A stretch of DNA of 64,000 nucleotides from Streptomyces sp. CB01249 (GTDB taxonomy: Bacteria; Actinomycetota; Actinomycetes; Streptomycetales; Streptomycetaceae). The stretch spans positions 209,600 to 273,599 of the forward strand of contig NZ_LISW01000007.1 of NCBI RefSeq assembly GCF_001905735.1. Reading direction: 5' to 3'. This document shows positions 56,661 to 64,000 of the stretch, in pieces. The position numbers and the translations under genes were made by a program. Numbering within the stretch: the stretch's first letter is position 1; each line of letters starts with the position of its first letter. The notes under the pieces were generated by a model, which was not told where the DNA came from, searched no databases, and was given only the letters and a program-made list of their open reading frames with translations.

Positions 56661-58985
56661 TCAGCTCCTCTCCGAGGTGCCGCGGCCCTGCGAGGACGTG
56701 GGCGGCAGTGGGTCGGTGCGGGAGACCTGGGCCTCCGGGTAGGCGACGTGGCCGGGGGCGACCGGGGGCGCGGGCACTTCGTCGATCCGCTCGGCGTGCT
56801 CGATGCGGCAGGCGCACACCTTGTACTCGGGGATCTTGGAGCGGGGGTCGAGGGCGTCGATGGTGAGCGCGTTGGCGGCGGTGGGGACCGGCCAGTGGTA
56901 CGGGATGAAGACGGTGTCGGGGCGGATCGCCTCGGTGACCAGGGCGGGGAAGACCTCGCTGCCGCGCCGGGTGACTACGCGGACCGGTTCGCCGTTGCGG
57001 AAGCCGTGGGAGGGGTGGACCTCGGCCCAGGGGCGGGGGGTCTGCTCGACCAGGCCGCCGAGCCTGCGGGTCTGGTTGCCGGAGAGGAAGTGGGCGACGG
57101 TGCGTCCGGTGGTGAGCGTCATGGGGTGCTCGTCGTCGTACGGGTCCATCGGCGGGTGCCACTCGACCACCTGGAGGTGGATCTTGCCGTCGGGGTGGTA
57201 GGTCCTGCCGTCCTCGAAGAGCCGGGGGGTTCCGGGGTGGTCGGTGGACGGGCAGGGCCAGGCGATCCCGCCGGTCTCCTCCAGCCGTTCGTAGGTGATG
57301 CCGTAGTAGTCGTTGACGGTGCCGGCGGAGGCGATCCGCAGCTCGTCGAAGACCTGGCGGGAGTTGTCGAAGGCGAACTTGTCACCGGCGCCGAGCCGAC
57401 GGGCGAGTTCACACATGACCCAGGTGTCCGTGCGGACGCCCGGGGGCGGGTCCTGGGCCTTGTTGTGCTTGACCACCCGGGCCTCGGCGTTGGCCATGAC
57501 GCCGTCGTCCTCGGCCCAGGTGGTGACGGGGAAGACGACGTGCGCGTTGGCGGCGGTCTCGGAAAGGAAGAAGTCGAATTGGGCGTGGAACTCTGTGGCG
57601 TCGTACCCCTCCTTGACCACCTTGTAGTTGGGCAGGGACACGAAGGGGTTGTTGCAGATGCCGATCAGGCCGCGGATCTCGCGGCGCTGCATCTGCCAGA
57701 CCATTTCCATCATCGAGGTTCCTGCGGGCGGGAGTTCGGACTCCTCGATGCCCCAGATCTCGCAGATCTGCCGGCGGTGCTCCGCGTTGTTGATGGAGCG
57801 TCCGCCGGGAAGGAGGTCGGACTTCTGGCCGTGCTCGCGGCCGCCCTGCCCGTTGCCCTGGCCGGTGATGGTGCCGTAGCCGGCGCCGGGCTTGCCGATG
57901 TGGCCGGTGGCGGTGCAGAGGTTGATCACGGTGAGGCAGTTCTCGACGCCCTGCGAGTGGTGTTCGATGCCCCGGGCGTGCCAGGCCATGGCCTTGGGGG
58001 CGCGGGCGAAGGTGCGGGCGACCTGGACGATCTGTTCGGCGGGGATGCCGCAGATCTCGGCGGCGCGGGACGGCGGGTACTCGGCGACCTTGGCCTTGAC
58101 CTCCTCCCAGCCGGTGGCGTGGGCGGCGAGGTACGCCTCGTCGGTGAGGCCCTCCTCGATGACGACGTTCAGCACGGAGTTGAAGAACGCCGAGTCGGTG
58201 CCGGGCTTCAGGGCGACGTGGATGTCGGCAGTGCGGGCGATGGCCGTCTCGCGGGGGTCGATCACGATGAGGCTGGCGCCGCGGTCCCGGGCGCCCCACA
58301 CGTACTGGGTCATGACGGGGAAGCACTCGCCGACGTTGGAGCCGGCGATGAGCAGGCAGTCGGTGAGGAGGATGTCGGAGAAGGGGTTGCCGGCCCGGTC
58401 GATGTTGAAGGCGAGCTTGTTGGCGCCGGCCGCGCTGACCATGCAGAGCCGGCCGTTGTAGTCGACGTGCCGGGTCTTGAGGGCGACCCGGGCGAACTTG
58501 CCGACCAGATAGGTCTTCTCGGAGAACAGGCTCGCTCCGCCGAGCAGCCCGAAGGCGTCGTGCCCGTACGTCTCCTGGATGCGCCGGATCTCGGCGACCG
58601 TGAAGTCGAGCGCCTCGTCCCAGGAGACCTCCCGGAAGTCCTCGTCGCGGGAGCGCCGCATCAGGGGGGCGGTGAGCCGGTCGGGGTGGTTGATCTGCTG
58701 GTAGGCGTTGATGCCCTTCGGGCACAGGCGCATGCGGTTGATGTCGTGGTTGCGGGGTTCGACGCCGAAGACCTTGCCGCCGCGGTCGACGCGCAGATAC
58801 ATGCCGCACTGGACGCCGCAGAAGCAGCAGTGGGTGGGGACGAGGGTCTCGCCGTTCTGGTCGGCGTGCCACCGGTCGGCGGGGATGCCGCCCGCGTCGC
58901 GGAAGGCGCGGGTGCCCGGCGGTGCGAGGGAGGGGTCGAGGGGCACGACCGCATGCGGTTCGGGCGTTCGCGAGTCCGCGGTCAC
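56661..58985 (-). CDS. Molybdopterin oxidoreductase (NarB/FdhF-like catalytic subunit)
   Basis: A 774-residue bis-MGD enzyme. The N-terminal [4Fe-4S] site is Cys53-x2-Cys56-x3-Cys60-x27-Cys88 in THCCFCGVQCGMY and RLCPKG. Domains II-III follow (NGRLCMVSAAGANKLAFN, IVIDPRETAIARTADIHVALKPGTD, HARGIEHHSQGVENC). The C-terminal MGD-binding barrel includes HPMTLTTGRTVAHFLSGNQTRR. There is no TAT signal, so it is cytosolic, like assimilatory nitrate reductases and cytosolic formate dehydrogenases. Its GTG overlaps the stop of the b-type subunit (GTGA). The substrate is uncertain: nitrate, formate or another small molecule. Confidence 0.92.
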   Translation of the reverse strand: MTADSRTPEPHAVVPLDPSLAPPGTRAFRDAGGIPADRWHADQNGETLVPTHCCFCGVQCGMYLRVDRGGKVFGVEPRNHDINRMRLCPKGINAYQQINHPDRLTAPLMRRSRDEDFREVSWDEALDFTVAEIRRIQETYGHDAFGLLGGASLFSEKTYLVGKFARVALKTRHVDYNGRLCMVSAAGANKLAFNIDRAGNPFSDILLTDCLLIAGSNVGECFPVMTQYVWGARDRGASLIVIDPRETAIARTADIHVALKPGTDSAFFNSVLNVVIEEGLTDEAYLAAHATGWEEVKAKVAEYPPSRAAEICGIPAEQIVQVARTFARAPKAMAWHARGIEHHSQGVENCLTVINLCTATGHIGKPGAGYGTITGQGNGQGGREHGQKSDLLPGGRSINNAEHRRQICEIWGIEESELPPAGTSMMEMVWQMQRREIRGLIGICNNPFVSLPNYKVVKEGYDATEFHAQFDFFLSETAANAHVVFPVTTWAEDDGVMANAEARVVKHNKAQDPPPGVRTDTWVMCELARRLGAGDKFAFDNSRQVFDELRIASAGTVNDYYGITYERLEETGGIAWPCPSTDHPGTPRLFEDGRTYHPDGKIHLQVVEWHPPMDPYDDEHPMTLTTGRTVAHFLSGNQTRRLGGLVEQTPRPWAEVHPSHGFRNGEPVRVVTRRGSEVFPALVTEAIRPDTVFIPYHWPVPTAANALTIDALDPRSKIPEYKVCACRIEHAERIDEVPAPPVAPGHVAYPEAQVSRTDPLPPTSSQGRGTSERS

Positions 58986-60133
58986 TTGAAGCCCTTCTTC
59001 ACATGGGAGAGATAGGCGCTGCCTCGCAGCACCCGCTTGCAGCGCGGGCAGTATTCGGCCCACTCGTCGAAACCGAGGCTGAGGTCGCGCATGGTGCCGC
59101 GGAGGTTGTCGACGTACGGAGCGGTGTCGATGGGTTCCTCGCAGCGGCGGCAGGCGAAGACCTCTTCGTCCTGCCGGCCGGTGTACTTGAACAGCTGCAT
59201 GCCGACGGCGGCGGGGCGCTGGACGATGTGGAAGAACTTCCCGAACGGGATGTAGATGAGGGTGAAGACCACCGCGACCATGTGGAGGATCGCCAGGAAC
59301 TCGTAGCCGCCGCCGTGCAGGAAGATCGAGGAGAAGGTGAGCAGCAGCCCCGTCACCGAGATGACGATGAGCGCGATCAGCGGCACCAGGTCGTAGGCGA
59401 AGCGCTGGCCGGTGATGGCCGCCCGGTCCTTCATCCGCCGCCACAGGAAGTAGGAGGCGCCGGGGATGACGAGGACGGCGGCGATGTCCAGGCCGTGGAA
59501 CATCAGCCAGCCGAGGAAGTCGAGGGAGTCGAACCCGAGGATCTTGAAGCCCCAGATGCGCATCTCGTAGCCGGGTCCGGAGCCGGTGTTCGAGGTGAAG
59601 GTGAACCAGCCCCAGGTCAGCGGGAAGGTGATCAGCGAGGCGAGGATGCAGCCCCAGAAGATCAGCTGGTGGGCGGCCCAGCGGGCGTGCGAGCGGGCGC
59701 CGAGGAACTTCTGGAAGCCGAGGTAGGTGGCGATCATCTTCGGCAGCGCGGTGGGCGCGCGGCGGAAGTTGTCCATCGAGAAGAGGCTCCCCCAGCCCTT
59801 CTTGAACAGCCGCTTGGCGCCGGGGGCGGAGACCCACACGGTGTACCGGTACGCGACGCCGAAGGCCAGGAAGACGGTGGCCACGGCGTACGGCAGCAGC
59901 GCGGAGTCGAAGTGCTCCAGGAACCGGCTGCCGAGCACGATGGCCACGACGAGCAGGAGGGAGACGATGACGCCCGCAGCGGTGGCCCGCGCGGTGACGG
60001 ACCGGGGAACGAGCGCTCCGGCCCGCCCTGACCCGCCCGGAGCCGGCGCGCCGTCCGGCCCGTCGGCGGCCCCGGTACGGCCCCCGGGGGCGGGCTGCGC
60101 GGCTGCGCCTGCGGCTTCAGGTGGCTCGGTCAC
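58982..60133 (-). CDS. b-type cytochrome membrane subunit with C-terminal Cys4 domain
   Basis: A 383-residue membrane protein resembling NarI/heterodisulfide reductase-type subunits. A Pro/Gly/Ala-rich start of 42 residues is followed by about six helices. Candidate haem ligands are His in RWAAHQLIFWG, WLMFHGLDI, AILHMVAVVF and FGKFFHIVQRP. The soluble C-terminus has two CxxC pairs (ACRRCEEP and YCPRCKRV, about 325-365), a rubredoxin- or zinc-ribbon-like site. It is first in the operon. The hexamer TACCGT on the minus strand lies 6 bases before the GTG, implying a leaderless transcript. Confidence 0.85.
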   Translation of the reverse strand: MTEPPEAAGAAAQPAPGGRTGAADGPDGAPAPGGSGRAGALVPRSVTARATAAGVIVSLLLVVAIVLGSRFLEHFDSALLPYAVATVFLAFGVAYRYTVWVSAPGAKRLFKKGWGSLFSMDNFRRAPTALPKMIATYLGFQKFLGARSHARWAAHQLIFWGCILASLITFPLTWGWFTFTSNTGSGPGYEMRIWGFKILGFDSLDFLGWLMFHGLDIAAVLVIPGASYFLWRRMKDRAAITGQRFAYDLVPLIALIVISVTGLLLTFSSIFLHGGGYEFLAILHMVAVVFTLIYIPFGKFFHIVQRPAAVGMQLFKYTGRQDEEVFACRRCEEPIDTAPYVDNLRGTMRDLSLGFDEWAEYCPRCKRVLRGSAYLSHVKKGFK

Positions 60134-60139
60134 GGTGCC

Positions 60140-60145
60140 ACGGTA
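60140..60145 (-). promoter_or_regulatory. Probable -10 element of the redox operon
   Basis: TACCGT on the minus strand ends 6 bases before the GTG at 60133. Confidence 0.5.
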
Positions 60146-60200
60146 GGGCGGTCTGGGGTGGTTGGTCCTGTTTTGCGGGGCCAGGGGGTGAGCGAGTCGC

Positions 60201-60260
60201 GGGGGGTGGTGGGTGGAGGTGGGGAGGGAGGGGCGGGGGGGGGCGGGGGGGGGGGGGGGG
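60201..60260. repeat. G-tract region with a run of 16 guanines
   Basis: The plus strand is almost pure G with interruptions by T, A and C, and ends in uninterrupted runs of 9 (60235-60243) and 16 (60245-60260). It lies between the divergent redox operon and the P1 peptidase gene, and could form a G-quadruplex or vary in length. Assembly error at the homopolymer is also possible. Confidence 0.8.
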
Positions 60261-60336
60261 AAGCCCCCCAGGTGTAAGGCACCGTCAGCGGTACCTTGGC
60301 CGCCCGCCTCTCCGCCCCCACCCCAAGGAGCCCCCG

Positions 60337-61386
60337 ATGCCCCGTCAGGACGCCCTCACCGATGTCGCCGGGCTGCGCGTCGGCCACGCCCAGGTCGCCG
60401 GGAAGGGTGCTCTCACCGGCACCACCGTGGTGCTCGCGCCCGAGGGCGGGGTCGTCGCCGCCGTCGATGTGCGGGGCGGCGGGCCGGGGACGCGGGAGAC
60501 GGACGCGCTGGATCCGCGCAACCTGGTCCAGCGCATCGACGCGGTCGTGCTCACCGGCGGCAGCGCGTACGGGCTCGACGCCGCGTCCGGGGTGATGGCG
60601 TGGCTGGAGGAGCAGGGTCGCGGGGTGCGGGTGGGCGCCGATCCGGCCCAGGTGGTCCCCGTGGTCCCGGCGGCCTGCGTGTTCGACCTGGGCCGGGGCG
60701 GCGACTGGCGGGCCAGGCCGGACGCGGCGACGGGCCGGGCGGCCGTGGAGGACGCCGCCCGGGCGGCGGAGGGTGCGGCGGTCGCCGAGGGGTGCGTCGG
60801 CGCGGGCACGGGGGCGGTGGCCGGGCAGCTCAAGGGCGGGGTGGGGACCGCGAGCGTCCTGCTGCCGTCCGGGCTCACCGTCGGCGCGCTCGTCGTGGTC
60901 AACGCGGCGGGCTCGGTGCTCGATCCCCGTACCGGGGTGCTGTTCGGGGAGTACGGCGGCGAGGAGCCGGCCGTCGCCCCGCCGGCCGAGGTCCACGAGG
61001 CGGCGCGACGGCGCCTGGAGGAGGCGCGCGGCGCGGATGCGCGCCCCCCGCTCAACACCACGCTCGCCGTCGTCGCCACCGACGCCGCGCTCACCCGTGC
61101 CCAGGCGCAGAAGCTGGCGGGCACCGCGCACGACGGGCTGGCGCGCGCCATCCGGCCCGTGCACCTGATGACCGACGGGGACACCGTGTTCGCGCTCGCC
61201 ACCGGCCGGCGGGGCCTGGACGCGGAGGACCCGGTCGCGCTCAACCCGCTGCTCGCGGCGGGTGCGGAGGCGGTGGCCCGGGCCATCGTGAAGGCGGTCC
61301 GGGCGGCGAAGGGCGTCCGGGGCCGGGACGGCGGGGGCACCTTCCCCTCGTACGGCGATCTCTACGGGCCGGTCCCGCCCGCGTGA
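60337..61386 (+). CDS. P1 family peptidase (DmpA/DUF3663-like, self-cleaving aminopeptidase fold)
   Basis: A 349-residue protein of the DmpA/P1 Ntn-like peptidase family. The start DALTDVAGLRVGHAQVAGKGALTGTTVVLAPEGG, the central RIDAVVLTGGSAYGLDAASGVMAWLEEQGRGV (about 67-98), and GTASVLLPSGLTVGALVVVNAAGS are typical. The conserved PPLNTTLAVVATDAALT (about 232-248) holds the Asn-Thr-Thr where such enzymes cleave themselves; the Thr is the likely nucleophile. AAGGAG lies 6 bases before the ATG at 60337. It is cytosolic. A terminator follows. Confidence 0.92.
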   Translation: MPRQDALTDVAGLRVGHAQVAGKGALTGTTVVLAPEGGVVAAVDVRGGGPGTRETDALDPRNLVQRIDAVVLTGGSAYGLDAASGVMAWLEEQGRGVRVGADPAQVVPVVPAACVFDLGRGGDWRARPDAATGRAAVEDAARAAEGAAVAEGCVGAGTGAVAGQLKGGVGTASVLLPSGLTVGALVVVNAAGSVLDPRTGVLFGEYGGEEPAVAPPAEVHEAARRRLEEARGADARPPLNTTLAVVATDAALTRAQAQKLAGTAHDGLARAIRPVHLMTDGDTVFALATGRRGLDAEDPVALNPLLAAGAEAVARAIVKAVRAAKGVRGRDGGGTFPSYGDLYGPVPPA

Positions 61387-61399
61387 GGAAGTCCGGGCC

Positions 61400-61436
61400 G
61401 GGTGCGCGGAACCTTCCGTGCGCCCCGTGCGTTTTT
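61400..61436 (+). terminator. Intrinsic terminator after the P1 peptidase gene
   Basis: A 12-bp stem with two G-U type pairs (61400-61411 with 61414-61425) is followed closely by TTTTT at 61432-61436. Confidence 0.7.
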
Positions 61437-61520
61437 CTGAACCCCGGTCCCGATGTCAGCCCCAGGGGCTACGTTATGCACGCACCAAGTCACACGCGGC
61501 GACGGCCTGGAGACAGCACC

Positions 61521-62276
61521 TTGAGCGATCCGTACGAGACGACCGAGCAGCACCTCGAGCGAATCCTGCGTCGGGCTCTCAATTCGTTCGACCTCCCCGA
61601 CGGCACGGTGGAGCGGCTGGGCTCCGCGCTGGCGCACAGCAGCTCGCTGTACTCCTCGCACCACAGCGCCGCCCTGCACCGCGAGACCTACCGCCATACG
61701 TATCTGCTGAGCGACGGCTCCGCGCTGACCCTGTGGGAGCTGGTGCACAGCGGTCCGCGCGGGGACGGCCATCCCGACACCCGGCAGCACGAGCTGTACG
61801 ACGACGAGGCCGACGCGCACATCGCCGCCGCCCGGCTGACCGGCAGCCTGTGGGACCTCCCCGACTTCTGCGACGACGAGACGGCCCGGGCCGACCTGGA
61901 GCTCATGTCGGCGCTGCTGGCCGCGCCCCCGGCCCCGCTCCCCCGGATGTACGCGCCGGACAACTCCGCGGACCACGCCCGCCGGGTGCTGCGCCGCGCG
62001 GAGAACGGCGACGGGCCCGGCGAGGAGACCGCCCATCTGCTGCGGGCCGCCTTCGCGCACCACATCACGCAGGTCTTCGGCCGCCAGTGCCGCGTGGAGG
62101 GCCGGGACGCCGGTTTCACGCTGTACGAGCACGCGTTCCTGCTCCTCGACGGCAGCGAGACGAGCCTGTGGGAGGTCGAGCACACGGCCACCCCGGACGG
62201 CCGCCACATGTGCGAGGTGTACGGCGACGAGGCGACGGCGCGCGGCGCGATGGAAGCCCGTACGCGCATCTGCTGA
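61521..62276 (+). CDS. DUF6227-like protein of unknown function
   Basis: A 251-residue soluble protein: SDPYETTEQHLERILRRALNSFDLPDGTVERLGSALAHSSSLYSSHH at the start, with a repeated module HTYLLSDGSALTLWELVHS (about 63-82) and HAFLLLDGSETSLWEVEHT (about 204-222). The duplication suggests two similar beta domains. I associate it with a Streptomyces-wide hypothetical family. The TTG at 61521 is preferred (GGAG 8 bases upstream, -10-like TACGTT at 61470-61475); an ATG at 61476 would add 15 basic residues. There are no catalytic motifs. Confidence 0.8.
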   Translation: MSDPYETTEQHLERILRRALNSFDLPDGTVERLGSALAHSSSLYSSHHSAALHRETYRHTYLLSDGSALTLWELVHSGPRGDGHPDTRQHELYDDEADAHIAAARLTGSLWDLPDFCDDETARADLELMSALLAAPPAPLPRMYAPDNSADHARRVLRRAENGDGPGEETAHLLRAAFAHHITQVFGRQCRVEGRDAGFTLYEHAFLLLDGSETSLWEVEHTATPDGRHMCEVYGDEATARGAMEARTRIC

Positions 62277-62330
62277 ACGGAGGCCCGGGCCCGGGCGCGC
62301 TGACGGGCCGTCCGCCGCGCGGAAAGCCGC

Positions 62331-62362
62331 GGTGCCCCCGCCCCCGGAGGGACGCGGGCACC
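62331..62362. terminator. Probable shared terminator between convergent genes
   Basis: GGTGCCC (62331-62337) pairs with GGGCACC (62356-62362), with additional GC pairing inside. It lies between the convergent DUF6227-like and MFS genes. Confidence 0.5.
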
Positions 62363-62390
62363 CGGTGACTCCGCTTCGTACGCCGTCGGC

Positions 62391-63911
62391 TCAGTGCGTG
62401 AGCACCGGCTCCTGGGCGGTCTCCGTCGCGGCCGGCTCGTCGTCCGCCGCGCCCTCGACGTGCTGCTTCGGCCTGGCCGGCAGGGCGAACATCACCACGA
62501 AGATCAGCAGCAGCACACCGGCCACCCACCACAGCGACTGCTCGAAGGCGTCTGCGAAGGCCGGGCCCACCTGCTGCGGGGTGAGCCGGTCACCGATCGC
62601 CCCGTAGAAGACGACCGAGACCAGGCCGAGGCCCAGCGCGTTGCCCATCTGCTGCACGGTGTTGAACAGGCCCGACGCGGACCCGGCGTGCTCCTTGGGC
62701 ACCTCGGACAGCACCGCGTCGGCCAGCGGCGCCACGATCAGGCCCATGCCGACGCCCATGACGACCAGGGGCAGCGCCATCTGCCAGGACGTGATGCCCA
62801 TGCCGTAGTGGTTCGACTCCCCGATGTAGAGCAGCAGCCCGGCCGCCATGAGCAGGGCGCCCGTCTGGAGGACCTTGCGGCCGAAGCGGGGCACCAGCTT
62901 CTGTACGGAGAGACCGGCGGCCACCGACACGGAGACGGAGAACGGGACACCGGTCAGACCGGCCCGCAGCGCGCTCCAGCCGAGGCCCATCTGCATGTAC
63001 AGCGTCCAGACCAGGAAGAAGATGCCGAGCCCGATGCCGAAGGTCAGCTGCACGGCGATCCCGGCGGCGAAGCTCCGCACCCGGAACAGCGACAGCTCGA
63101 TCAGCGGCGACCCGTCCCGCCCGGCCTTGGCGCGCTCGAACAGCACGAGGACGAGGAAAACGAAGAGGCTGCCGGCCATCGACAGATGGCCCCACAGCGG
63201 CCAGCCCAGCTCGCGGCCCCGGGTCAGCGGGTAGATCAGCATCAGCATGCCGAGCGTGACGAGCACGACGCCGACCAGGTCGAGGCGGAGCGCCTTGGGC
63301 GACTTGGACTCGGTGATGAACTTGCTGCCCAGGATCAGGCCGAGGATGCCGACGGGCAGGTTGATCAGGAAGATCGGGCGCCATTCGAGACCGGCGATGT
63401 TCCACTCGGTCAGCAGCGCGCCCAGCAGGGGTCCGGAGACCGCGCCGAGGCCGACGATCGCGCCGAAGAGGCCGAAGACCTTGCCGCGCTCGTGGGCGGG
63501 GAAGGTGGCGTGCACGATCGACAGCACCTGCGGCACCATCAGGGCCGCCGTGGCGCCCTGGAGGAAGCGGGAGGCGACCAGCATCTCCGGGTTGGCGGCG
63601 AATCCGCAGAGCGCGGAGGCGAGGGTGAAGCCCCCGATGCCGACGAGGAAGAGCCGCTTGCGGCCGTAGATGTCACCGAGCCGGCCGCCGGTGATGAGCC
63701 CGGCCGCGAAGGCCAGGGCGTATCCGGCGACGATCCACTGGATGGAGCTGAACGAGGCGCCGGTGTCCCGCTCGATGCTGGGGATGGCGATGTTGACGAT
63801 CGTGACGTCGACCAGGTCCATGAAGGCCGCGGTCATCACGATGGCCAGGGCGAACCATCGGCGTCGGTCCGAGGATGCCGCGGGAGACGGCAGTGGTGCG
63901 GAGGAAGTCAT
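62391..63911 (-). CDS. DHA2 family drug/proton MFS exporter
   Basis: A 506-residue transporter with 14 predicted helices. It has the DHA2 hallmarks: motif D1 LVDVTIVNIAIPSI (about 33-46), motif A GGRLGDIYGRKRLFL (about 74-88), motif B FLQGATAALMVPQVL and motif C GAVSGPLLGALL (about 153-164). Members export antibiotics, dyes or other cationic drugs. The -10-like TAAGTT (63923-63918) lies 6 bases before the ATG, so the message is probably leaderless. It is divergent from a gene starting at 63974, a likely regulator. Confidence 0.94.
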   Translation of the reverse strand: MTSSAPLPSPAASSDRRRWFALAIVMTAAFMDLVDVTIVNIAIPSIERDTGASFSSIQWIVAGYALAFAAGLITGGRLGDIYGRKRLFLVGIGGFTLASALCGFAANPEMLVASRFLQGATAALMVPQVLSIVHATFPAHERGKVFGLFGAIVGLGAVSGPLLGALLTEWNIAGLEWRPIFLINLPVGILGLILGSKFITESKSPKALRLDLVGVVLVTLGMLMLIYPLTRGRELGWPLWGHLSMAGSLFVFLVLVLFERAKAGRDGSPLIELSLFRVRSFAAGIAVQLTFGIGLGIFFLVWTLYMQMGLGWSALRAGLTGVPFSVSVSVAAGLSVQKLVPRFGRKVLQTGALLMAAGLLLYIGESNHYGMGITSWQMALPLVVMGVGMGLIVAPLADAVLSEVPKEHAGSASGLFNTVQQMGNALGLGLVSVVFYGAIGDRLTPQQVGPAFADAFEQSLWWVAGVLLLIFVVMFALPARPKQHVEGAADDEPAATETAQEPVLTH

Positions 63912-63917
63912 GGAAAG

Positions 63918-63923
63918 AACTTA
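63918..63923 (-). promoter_or_regulatory. Probable -10 element for the DHA2 exporter
   Basis: TAAGTT on the minus strand ends 6 bases before the ATG at 63911. Two CCAAT copies (starting 63930 and 63950) lie in the shared upstream region. Confidence 0.5.
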
Positions 63924-63973
63924 AACAGCCAATAGGCCAGGTCGTGACCCAATGGGCGCGCATCCTGGGTGAC

Positions 63974-64000
63974 ATGACCGATACCCCGGCACGACTGCTG
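63974..64000 (+). CDS. Start of a gene cut by the window edge, possibly a WYL-type regulator
   Basis: Only nine codons (MTDTPARLL) are in the window. This start resembles helix-turn-helix/WYL domain regulators (TPARLLRLLSLLQ), which often sit divergent from MFS exporters. That identification is a guess from very few residues. Confidence 0.35.

Noticed and set aside
1..64000. CRISPR arrays, insertion sequences, prophage or conjugative elements
   Set aside because: No regularly spaced direct repeats, transposase, terminal inverted repeats, phage structural genes or transfer genes were found.

Overview
The window looks like a Streptomyces chromosome segment. The DNA is very GC-rich, with strong third-position G/C and frequent GTG or TTG starts. 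The gene content is typical of the genus: an SsgA-like sporulation protein, the divisome protein SepX/GlpR with its MoeA-like partner, an XRE/DUF5753 plus DUF397 pair, an ECF41 sigma factor, F420-type LLM oxidoreductases and many small regulator-target loci. One tRNA gene, tRNA-Ala(CGC), is present. I see no rRNA, CRISPR array, insertion sequence, integrase or prophage, so this reads as ordinary chromosomal DNA of mosaic function and not as an island.

Layout. 1-5.3 kb: a nickel/cobalt ECF transporter under an apparent Nur box, an SsgA-like gene, and an MMPL exporter behind a TetR gene, with a structured repeat between the last two. 5.3-11.3 kb: a tricorn-type protease that shares two TetR palindromes with tetR, a TPR protein, a lipoprotein and a LRV-like protein. 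11.3-16.6 kb: a MerR gene with a 19-bp-spacer promoter, an AhpD-like/ECF41 sigma pair, DinB and two RibD/DHFR-like proteins, and a secreted polysaccharide deacetylase. 16.6-22.5 kb: a KimA-like APC transporter coupled to an anti-sigma-type ATPase and a 68-aa protein, divergent from XRE/DUF397; then a deaminase, an LLM oxidoreductase and an AsnC regulator. 22.6-26.8 kb: a Baeyer-Villiger monooxygenase, hydrolase and SDR operon, divergent from a MerR gene. 26.9-33.3 kb: a Ser/Thr kinase fused to an MFS-like membrane domain, a SUKH-like protein, exonuclease III, a GNAT protein, an Uma2-Xre pair with its own operator, a hypothetical gene with a likely frameshift, and two small membrane proteins. 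33.4-40.1 kb: histidine kinase, response regulator, FUSC protein and PP2C phosphatase in one run, then a divergent TetR/membrane-protein pair and the tRNA.

40.2-46.2 kb is the conserved cell-division/molybdopterin cluster (sepX, GNAT, mogA, moaC, MoeA-like glp, galU) read leftward, followed by formyltetrahydrofolate cyclo-ligase. 46.2-54.8 kb holds a penicillin-acylase-like hydrolase, a K+/H+ antiporter that appears to start at CTG, an MFS protein, an FmdB-type zinc-ribbon gene with a CIRCE-like element over its ribosome binding site, methylthioadenosine phosphorylase and a CpaB/RcpC-like protein. 54.8-60.1 kb is a tightly overlapped redox operon (b-type membrane subunit, molybdopterin oxidoreductase, four-cluster ferredoxin, TAT-type Rieske protein, small membrane protein) of unknown substrate, preceded by a G16 tract. 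60.3-64 kb: a P1 peptidase, a DUF6227-like protein, a DHA2 drug exporter and the first codons of a divergent gene.

Two themes recur. Many operons are translationally coupled by ATGA or GTGA overlaps. Many first genes carry a TANNNT hexamer exactly 6 or 7 bases before the start codon, which suggests leaderless transcripts. The most promising leads are the kinase-MFS fusion, the Rieske/molybdopterin operon, the CIRCE-like site at fmdB and the Uma2-Xre pair. All functions are inferred from sequence alone; no database search was possible.
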